A DNA stretch of 64,000 bases, taken from NCBI RefSeq assembly GCF_901000735.1, contig NC_081546.1, positions 4,655,001 to 4,719,000 of the forward strand, in the 5' to 3' direction. Position 1 is the stretch's first letter; the number at the start of each line of letters is the position of its first letter. The DNA is from Corylus avellana. Its lineage: Eukaryota > Streptophyta > Magnoliopsida > Fagales > Betulaceae. This document shows positions 56,001-64,000 of this stretch, piece by piece. The position numbers and the translations under genes are program-made. Below the pieces are notes generated by a model, which ran no database searches, was not told where the DNA came from, and was given only the letters and a program-made list of their open reading frames with translations.

Positions 56001-58771
56001 TTTTAGGTTTAATCCACTTGAAAAATCCAAACCAAACAGGCACTAAAATTATATGGTGTAGGGTTGTATTGTATTTAGTTCAGTTCAAATCTAGGAGTTT
56101 GTTTTACTTAGTAGAAGTGATATTTCAACTAACTTGGTCCAGACTACTCTACTGCACAGCAGGAAATTCTGTATTGCGAAGAACTCCTTTATTTCCCTTT
56201 ATGTGGGCTGCTGGAGGCATCTTTTGGTTTATAAGTTTTTTATATTCCCTTTACAAAAAAAGTTTTTTTATGTAATATTCATAAGCTGCGTTGGAGAGAG
56301 GAAAGTTCCCCTTTTGGAAGGAAAAACTGGCTCTTAAAACTCAAGAAAGAGTACAAATATACAAATAGACTCTTGTACTATCTAAATCATACCCAAATCA
56401 GTTTCTTTCTCCTCTCCTCATCTGTCTAGATCCTTTTCAAATCGTCACCTTCCTTGCAAGTAGGGCATGGTCTCTAGGAAACCAAGTTTTTTTTTTTTTT
56501 TTTTTCCAATCAGTTTTGTTTAAAATGATTGCTATAATGGTCAATATTACATGAAATGTTCATTTTAATTGACATGCTGCATCCTGTCTCATGACCAATT
56601 TAATTTATTTATGCCTGCTTCTTTCTTTCATTAATGTTTTCAATGCTTGGCGTCTATTTTTAGGCACTACAACGAACTCTAGAATTTGAGGATGAATTGG
56701 CTGAGAAATTCGGCGGAGGTGCACGAAGCTTGGAGACAGGTAACGAGATTGAGGAAATAGGCAGGGGCAAAAATACTAGTCAAAGTGTTTTAGATATTCG
56801 AAAGAAGTATGAAAGGAAGTTTGCTGCACATCAAGGAACTGGAATTGAAGTACGCATTATAAATTACTTACCATTTTTAGTGAAGTTTGTGTAAGAAAAA
56901 TATAGAACATAGAATATATTGTCACCCATTGTTCCTTTTGTTCTTTCTTTTACAGGAAAATGATGGAAAGAAAGAGTTGTCAGTGCCTGGAGCTGGGGTA
57001 TATTATCTGCTTATGGTTGTTCATGCATATAATTTATTGATGGTATACACAACACTGTAGAGCTGGGACATCTGTACCCCAAAATGTACATACCGCAGCA
57101 AGCATGAATGCTTGTATATTGTGTTTTCACCTCTTTTGTATGTATCCATCTACATGATTTTTTTCATTGCCTCGGAAGCTGGGAATCTTTGGGGGCTTTT
57201 ACAGAAAAAGTTTGATTTGATTACCGATAGGTTCTAATCAACCTACTTCTATTTGAAGTCTTTGCGACATAATGATATTTAGTTGTTTTAGTCATTCCAG
57301 TTACAAAGCTGTGGTAATTAATTCCTATTTGCTTTTCCAATGGAAGCTTTAAAATACAAGATTTACTAAAATACGCTCAAGTGCTTTGATGTCGTGTCAT
57401 GCAAGTGAGATTAATCTAGGGTGGGTCTTTCCCTGAATTTTCTATTATAACCCGGCTATTCTTGTCTAGGATATTCTTGTTGGTCCTTTTATGAGGGACT
57501 ACTTACCGAGATTATAGTTTTAGACTTCTTTCTGGCTTTTAGCTAGGGCAGATTAATATAGCTGCTGAGAATTGTCTGTATTATTTGATTTGGCAGTTCA
57601 ACTTCCGTGGAATCATATCATCTTGCTTTGAACCTCACTTGACCGTGTATGTAGAACTGGAAGAGAAGACATTGATGGAGAATCTGGAGAAACTTGTTCA
57701 GGTACTTTGATCATTTTATTTTTTCACCACACTATGATTCCCTTTTACTTATTTATTTTTTATTTTTCCTTAATAGGAGGAGACGTGGGATATAGAGGAG
57801 GGAAGTCAGAATAATGTTTTATCAAGTAGCATGCAGGTGAGTAAGTCGACATTTTTCTGTTATTATTATAAATATGGAATCTGCGGTAAATCACTGCAAT
57901 AGATAGGCTTTATGGTGATGGACATATTCAAGGATCAGAACACTATTGGGTTGCTAAATAAGCATTTTAAAGCTTATAAATGGGTCCTTGTATTTTGTCA
58001 AGAGAATCTGTATACTCAATAGCTAAGATTCTTTCATGCCTTTTGTTTGGGATGCACCTATATTAGTTCTTTTTTATCAAATTAATTTTGCCTTTGTCTT
58101 GCATTGTCTTAATTTACCCTTCTTGTGTTTTCTAGTTGTTTCTTATAATCAAGAGGAGCTTAAAGAGATGCAGTGCTCTAACAAAGAACCAGACGCTATT
58201 TAATTTGTTCAAGGTGCATTCTTGTAATTCATTTTTTATCTCCCTTTCTGGTATGTACTCTATTGCAATGATGTTAAACATCATTATATGTATTTTTATA
58301 TATATATATATTTAAATGTGGTCAGTGTGAGTCAATTATTTAGTTTTTGCTATGTATGTTAAATATTTGAATATGAACAAATATGTGCTCTTTATGATTC
58401 CCTTAGGGTAGGGATGTGGAATAGACTGAGGGTAAGAGGGTACACGTGTACATAGATGTGGTTTTTATAGAAATAACTTTTGAGCCCCTTTTCTTAGGTG
58501 TTTCAAAGAATTCTTAAAGCATATGCAACAAAACTTTTTGTAAGACTACCTAGGGGTGGAACAGGAATAGTTGCAGCAGCCACGGGCATGGATGGACAGA
58601 TAAAGGTATATTAGACCATGTTTATTTGCATGATTGAATTGAGCAGTGTTTATTCTCTACTGGATGCTAATTTTGGCTTTGTTGCCATGTGACTATTTTG
58701 AGCAGACTTCTGACAGGGATGAAAGGGTGATGTGTTATATTGTGAATTCAGCTGAATATTGTCATAAAACG
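50007..58771 (+). CDS. VPS53: GARP/EARP complex subunit VPS53, N-terminal sixteen exons
   Basis: Tethering subunit of GARP and EARP, acting in retrograde endosome-to-Golgi traffic. Exons: 50007-50055, 50759-50853, 51204-51260, 51451-51601, 52936-53006, 53590-53714, 54421-54581, 54681-54822, 55714-55777, 56664-56849, 56956-56997, 57597-57701, 57777-57836, 58136-58213, 58498-58605, 58706-58771. Together they give 520 in-frame codons starting MDKSSALEYINQMFPTEASL, with the coiled-coil Vps53 N domain (ITTTITALHRLTMVVSAVEQ, KQILKSHVFSDFSSLGTG, WIKRRIRTNEEIWKIFPPSW). Exon 4 must use the donor at 51602 rather than 51598 to stay in frame. The last exon ends SAEYCHKT; the expected ~300 C-terminal residues are not found before the LTR and laccase pseudogene downstream, so they are lost or far away. 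Confidence 0.92.
52180..52400. repeat. (CA)n microsatellite and hAT-like end in VPS53 intron 4
   Basis: A (CA)n run at about 52182-52202. At 52241 gggggtgttcaaaatacccat and following ggtcaggtcggc / gacccgacccc words resemble the subterminal structure of the hAT element at 12602; no second end was found. Confidence 0.45.
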
Positions 58772-59204
58772 GTCAGTTGGTTTCTGAACTCATGGCATTT
58801 GTTGTCGGCAGTTGAATGTCAGCTTGAATTACACTTTTTATAATTTTTTCTTTGCTTATAAAAAAAAAAAATTATGCATGCCTGCATGTTAGAAGACAAG
58901 ACAAGAAAGAGAGAGAGAGAAGGCTTGTAGGGTTTAAATAAAGAGATAATGTCATGTTGATCTTTGCTTTTAAATTGCGTCTCTGAACTTGGTTTGCTTA
59001 TCCGGTTATTCTATTTTTGAAAAGTTATTTGTTATAACTGTTGGTTAGAGCCTTCAAGCTTCATGAAGCATTACCCTACGACCATTTTCTGAGCTAACAC
59101 TTCTCTTATGTTATTGATATCTATTTAGACTAACCTATAGTTCAATGATATCTCTTCTCCACGCAATTTAAGTTGGTTATAACTGCAAGTTTATAAATCT
59201 GTGT
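58772..59204. other. DNA after the last visible VPS53 exon
   Basis: A GT donor is at 58772 but no following VPS53 exon is recognisable here. AT-rich, with a short (GA)n at about 58905-58922. Confidence 0.5.
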
Positions 59205-59209
59205 AAAGA

Positions 59210-60012
59210 TCCTCTTTTAGCTCTAAAAACGACACCTATTCAAATGTCTAGGTGATTTACAAAAATTATGTCGAACAATAATTTAACCTAACAGTTAAGA
59301 AACAACCAAACTCAGATATGTAAAGAAAATCAAGAACACAGAAATTTGGTTACGAAGAGGAAATCATTTAGAGAACTCTCTAAATGTAAAACCTCTCCGG
59401 AGCAGCCAAACCCAGAAAATCAATCCACTATAAGAAGAGTAAGGAATACAAGAAGTATTACAAAACCTTTGCAATTAACTCTTCCTTGCACACGACAAGC
59501 GACCCACTTGACTTCTACCGCAATAGCCCGTTCCAGAACATCTGACACAATTCTTCTATAAGATTTCCTTTCACCGGAACTCCGATTGGCTTCACGTATT
59601 TAATCTTTTCTTAAATAAGCTAGAACAATATCTCTCTCTAAGCTCCCTGATTTTGCTCTCCAAAATACGTACTTCTAATAAGCAAAATCGTTTGTTTAAA
59701 TAGAGATTAAAAAACAAATCGGCAGCCATGTCCGGACATGGCTAGGGTTACATATGCGTAACCTAGTGATGTCCGGACCTCCAACTCTTGTGTCCAAACA
59801 TCTCATAAAACAAGGGCTTTCTGGAAATTGGGTCCGGACCTGGCTTCTGGCGGTCCGGACAGGCTCTTCAACAGGTATTCTCTGGAAATTGGGTCCGGAC
59901 CTGGCTTTTGGGGGTCCGGACCTGCCTTCTAGAATCTGCTTCCTAGACATATTGAGGTGCTCATTTTCAACAACTTACATGCAAACCGAGTGTGCCAAAT
60001 CCTAACCTAACA
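59210..60012 (-). mobile_element. Solo LTR of the Copia family seen at 3.8 kb
   Basis: On the minus strand it starts TGTTAGGTTAGGATTTGGCA at 60012, like the LTR at 3843, and aligns with it to about 59215. A 5-bp match aaaga flanks it (59205-59209, 60013-60017). It holds two units of the GGTCCGGACC repeat (about 59830-59930) where the other copy has four. No gag or primer site on either side. The 3' end is TC..-type rather than the usual CA, so that edge is uncertain. Confidence 0.78.
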
Positions 60013-60017
60013 AAAGA

Positions 60018-60463
60018 GAAAGTAGAAGATGGAGGGAAAATGTAAAATGTAAATAGCCTTTTTTTTGAATTTTGTGACATACAAAAACAGACATCTTTTT
60101 TCGAATATGGAAATTTCCTATTTTTATTTTATTATATTAAGCAGTAAGCACAGGGAAAGAAATCATATGAATGTGTTCAATTGCCACCATAACCAATAAC
60201 TACACTGTATATGGCTTTAAAACACACACACACACACGTCCTAAAATGATAATTTCCATATATAATTACGTTCTATAAATCAAGGCCTCCAACAGAAGAT
60301 ATATATAAAAAGGAAAACAATTACTATACGAATTGATATTTTCCCACAAGACCTATAGTTCAAATTGCATCTCGACTTAATTACCATTAATATCAATGAC
60401 TACATTATTTTCATCAAACAACATTTATTTAATTTGTCGAGACATTTACAGATTAAACTAGGC
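60018..60463. other. 3' flank of laccase copy 3
   Basis: AT-rich with a (CA)n run near 60222-60238. No gene seen. It is the downstream side of the minus-strand laccase. Confidence 0.45.
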
Positions 60464-61746
60464 CTAACTGGAACATGGAGGCATATAAGCAGGTGGTGGG
60501 GGGATGGTGGTTGCATTAATAGGTCCATTTGTCACTATTATCACCGTGTCCATACCCCAGCTTGCGTGCCTTTCCAAATGACAGTGCATAAACCACACAA
60601 CTGAAAATTATATATTATATTTATATATAGCTCCATGTATTAATTAACCATCTAATTAATTAGTCCATATATATTGAAAAAATGAATAAATAAATAAAGA
60701 AGCTGAAGAATTAACATACCGGGATTATTAGCGAAAAATTTGATGGTAGCTCATCCATTCTTAGGAACTCCAATGGTGTTAACCTCAGGTGGATCTATCA
60801 AATTAAAATTCGCCGGGTCGGTCACATTGTTGAAATTACCCGAACCGGTTCCGACCAAGTAAAAGCTAAAACCATGCAGATGCATCGGATGATTCTCTGC
60901 GGCACCCATGTTTGTCCCTTCGAACACAATTTCAACCGCTTCACCATACTTTATGAACCTCGCTTTTGTTCCCTCGCTTGGGTATAACGTGTTATTTCCC
61001 ACATCTCCGGTGAAGTTGAATAAATACGGCGGCACACTTGGGAAATCGCTACCGAAACCCCATTCAACCCCCTGCATGCATGTATATGCACATACACATG
61101 ATCAAATTCGTACAATTTTCTCATAATTGGATATAATTAATATTTTGAAAGGAAAAACGTGTTAATATATATACATACTTGTAATATGCTTGCAGCACAG
61201 GCACAGCAATAGATGGGGTCACGAAACTTATGTTGTTCAAGCTGGCGGACAACCGATTTCCATACATGACGCATTAGGGCAGATCAACTGGTTTACAGAG
61301 ACAGCGATAAAGATTCGTGTGGTGATGTTTTTTGGGACATTGACCGGGTGTTCTTTACTTGCCAAGGCCCTCAACCGGGTCGTGAAGTTTCTGGCAGCGA
61401 CTCTGTCGTTATAAGCAGGAAGCGGCGAAAAAGGGATTGATGAGGGTCGGGTGTAGTTGCCGTTGTACTGGAGGATTGCTGTCCTGGTGGTGTTGTCAAA
61501 TGGAGCGGTGGTGTCGGCGTAAGGAGTGGAAGCGATGTAGTAGAGGCTGCGAGACTGGTTCGTGGTCACCAAAACGTCCATTGTTTGGCCTGGGGTTATC
61601 ATGATCTAGTTGGCGGTGATGGGCGTGCTGTATGCTCCGTCTGCGCCGACGATCGTCAGATTGTGTTGCGCAATCGCGAAGAATTGTTCTTCGTTCATCA
61701 CCACATTTATGATGCGAAGAAGATACGTCTTCCCATACTCATGCCA
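60464..61746 (-). pseudogene. Laccase pseudogene (copy 3), exons 5-7 only
   Basis: Third laccase locus, opposite strand and clearly diverged from copies 1 and 2. Exon 5 (61746 to ~61174) begins [18 protein letters not shown], exon 6 (61071 to ~60720) has ENHPMHLHGFSFYLVGTG (L3) and exon 7 (60600-60464) has VWFMHCHLERHASWGM (L4) and ends PPCSS. Lesions: TAG for Tyr in AN*IMITPGQ (about 61606), an indel after CPNASC near 61262 that moves GNRLSASLNNISF to another frame, and TGA for Trp in VPKNG*ATIKF (about 60750). Exons 1-4 are absent from the 2.2 kb upstream. Non-functional. Confidence 0.9.
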
Positions 61747-61827
61747 CTAAGTGGTATGTTGTCCGTGAAACATGAAATCAATAAATTTAATCATCAATTT
61801 CCTTGTTTGATCCGTACCCTTAGTTAT

Positions 61828-62078
61828 ATGGATCGGGATCCCCTTCAATTGGGAAAAAATTAGAGATTATCCAATTGTTAATCGTAGCTCTTCATTTTAA
61901 ATCCAATGGTCTTTAAAATCATTTAAATCTCGGTAAAATAAAAGCCAATATTTAATGCCTCGATTATACAAAAGCAGCTGACATTTTATAAACCATTAGA
62001 TTTAAAATGAAGAGCCACAATTAACAATTGGAGAATCTCTAGTTTCTTAATTCCCAGTTGAAGGGGATCCGGATCCAT
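61828..62078. mobile_element. MITE with ~85-bp inverted repeats
   Basis: The ends ATGGATCGGGATCCCCTTCA and its complement (gaaggggatccggatccat) bound a 251-bp palindromic element; inner words aattgttaatcgtagctctt and cacaattaacaattgg pair. The flanks are TA-rich, so the target duplication and class cannot be fixed. Confidence 0.75.
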
Positions 62079-62440
62079 ATATATATATCAAATAAATTCC
62101 AATTTCTTCTCAATTCTAGTTATATACATCAAATAAATTGTCATGTTACATTCTTTTGCAAAATATCTTTAATTTCCTGAAAGTTATCTTCCTTTGAAAT
62201 CATTATATTTAAATAAATTACAAGGAAAACTTCACAACTTTCATTGCTTTTATAATTTCCCCCTCAAACCTTTTTTTTTGTAAAAAAAAAAAAAAAAAAA
62301 AATCTCTTAATTTTATGTATTGAATTTTTTTTTTTTAAAAAAATAATTTCACCGTCTCGTTAAGATTTGAGGTTAAATTAGACGGTTGAATAACTATTAT
62401 ACCCTAGTAAACTTAATGAAATTACAAAATAAATACCCTT

Positions 62441-62920
62441 AAATTACAATTTTACCCCTACCCCTATGAACTACAGCGCCTTGGCACTTTTCCCCATGAA
62501 CTACCAATTATAACACTTGACCTCATCAAACTACCATCTTATGATAAAAAGTTTCATTCCGTCAGTCAAATGGGTTAAAATTGACGGTTAGTGGTCATGT
62601 GCAAGTCATGTGCTATTTTAAATTTTTTTCTTCCACTTTTGCCCTCATGAAAAGATATTTTTATGTGTTGGATTAGGGTTTAGGAAGGTATAAGCATCAT
62701 TTTCTCTGTCTGCAGTGAGGGTAAAAGTGGAAGAAAAAAATTTTAAATGGCACATGACTTGCACATGATCGTTAACTGTCAATTTTAACGTTTTTGACTG
62801 ACGGAAAGAGGCCTTTTGTCATTAAATGGTAGTTTGATGGGGTCAAGTGTCATAGTTGGTTGCTCATGGAGGAAAGTGCCAATGTATTGTAGTTCATAGG
62901 GCAAAAGGTAATTACCCCAT
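62441..62920. mobile_element. MITE with ~210-bp inverted repeats (Mutator-like)
   Basis: The left arm words ccatgaactaccaattataa, acttgacctcatcaaactac, ccgtcagtcaaa and gtgcaagtcatgtgc recur inverted in the right arm. The design is that of the other MULE MITEs here, but I could not fix a 9-bp duplication. Confidence 0.65.
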
Positions 62921-64000
62921 AATAATATAATATCTTCTAGAAATTGAATTTTTTTTGCGTGGCACTTAATTTCAGCATTCTGTATTTGCCCTTTGGACAA
63001 ATTAATACCCATTTTTCGGCTAAATTAATGTTTCCTATTCAAGGTTTACATCATACGAATATGTTGGCATCTAAAATTATACCTTTTTTTTTTTAATTTT
63101 TTAACAAGGAATCTGTTATTATTTAAATTACTAAATTAAGCATCTTAGATACCAATTACTAAGTAATTTTTTTTTTTTTATAATTACTTTACTGTTTTCG
63201 ACCAAAACTTGTTGAATATTCATTACTAATCTAATCACATTAATTCGATTATGAATGAATACAGCTAATTAAGCTAATCAAATCTATCAAGATCGAGATA
63301 AGCAACGAAATTCATGGCATTTGTTGCTGCGTGGCCAGTAGCTTTCCACATCTATGGGACTTTTTTCATTTTTTATTATCATAGGTTTTGTTTTTGTTTT
63401 TCGCAGGCGTACGTGACTGTGACATTATATTTTTCTTTTTTCTTTTTTCTGGACACGTGCAGCTAACATAAGTATACTCATATGTCGGCTTAGAAAAAGA
63501 ACAAGAAAAGAGAAGGTAAACTCATGTAATTGATTGCAATAGGCTGTCTTATCCATATACTGTCGATCCCCTTTGATATATATGAATGAATTTGGATTGC
63601 TTTAATTGGAAGCAATATATGAGGAATCTAGGTCATTTGTCCAACGTCCTTTAAGCTTAGAGTAATGGGTTAAAGAAATGCTATATAAAATATTTTTATT
63701 TCATAATATATTAATATTGATGGGCGGTCATATATAATTAATTTGAATATATATATATATATTCAGAGTAATACTACACTCTAGATAAACATCTCACATA
63801 TATTCTACAAGGTTATGTGGTAATGTCTAATAATTATTAGATATTTCATTTTTTTAAGAATGGTTGATCTAAGGGATATTAGACCTTGTCATGTCACCTT
63901 TGTGAAATATTTATGGGATCTTTATGTAGTATGCATAGCATTACTCTATTTTTCTTTTAAAACAATAATTGATCATGATAAGCTAAACTGGCACATCATT
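62921..64000. other. AT-rich intergenic DNA
   Basis: No gene, RNA or clear element ends recognised. Confidence 0.5.

Noticed and set aside
44810..61746. A lignin gene cluster (CYP84A plus laccases)
   Set aside because: The CYP84A piece is a transposon-borne fragment and all three laccases are broken; there is no functional cluster here.
1..64000. tRNA, snoRNA and intact rRNA genes
   Set aside because: None recognised by eye; only a 5S-derived remnant was found. A covariance-model scan would be needed to exclude small RNAs.

Overview
The window is nuclear DNA of a flowering plant, almost certainly a eudicot and probably woody. Evidence: split genes with GT-AG introns, plant exocyst (SEC6) and GARP (VPS53) genes, a nuclear copy of mitochondrial ribosomal protein S10, three laccase loci, and a very heavy load of plant transposons (Copia and Gypsy LTR elements, LINE, hAT, Mutator-like, PIF/Harbinger). 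I cannot name the species. Four runs of N (3224-3243, 5121-5220, 26240-26339, 35706-35725) show a draft scaffold.

Layout. 1-4.8 kb: the end of a Copia element (gag, no pol, polypurine tract, 3' LTR), with a suspicious near-identical duplication around a 20-N gap. 5.2-6.35 kb: 3' part of a laccase pseudogene. 6.37-10.6 kb: 5' half of a Gypsy element on the minus strand (LTR, primer site, leader, gag), its leader split by a hAT-like composite. 10.8-14.2 kb: three non-autonomous hAT-like elements, two of them with perfect 8-bp target duplications. 15.4-19.7 kb: a full seven-exon laccase gene with one frame-destroying lesion and Mutator-like MITEs in introns 2 and 3. 19.9-21.5 kb: a Pack-MULE carrying the start of a WAV3/WAVH-type RING ligase gene. 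22.5-36.6 kb: a multi-level nest of transposons. A Copia gag is split by a complete non-autonomous LTR element and by a PIF/Harbinger element, and the latter holds a Copia pol, a LINE, and two nested LTRs of one family.

37.4-48 kb: the last six exons of SEC6, with an 8.6-kb intron filled by a MULE MITE, a Helitron-like repeat and two Pack-MULEs of the same family carrying PPR-gene and ferulate-5-hydroxylase (CYP84A) fragments. 49.66-49.91 kb: an intact small ORF for mitochondrial RPS10, ending 93 nt before the VPS53 start codon. 50.0-58.8 kb: sixteen exons of VPS53, about 520 codons, whose C-terminal exons are not seen. 59.2-60.0 kb: a solo LTR of the same Copia family as at 3.8 kb. 60.5-61.7 kb: a third laccase pseudogene, minus strand. 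61.8-64 kb: MITEs and AT-rich DNA.

The genes with a readable cellular role are SEC6 (exocyst tethering at the plasma membrane), VPS53 (GARP/EARP tethering at the Golgi/endosome) and RPS10 (mitochondrial small ribosomal subunit). Laccases normally polymerise lignin monomers in the cell wall, but all three copies here are broken. The most notable material is the Pack-MULE cluster with captured gene pieces and the very tight RPS10-VPS53 arrangement. All identifications are from reading the sequence and remembered family motifs; no searches were run.
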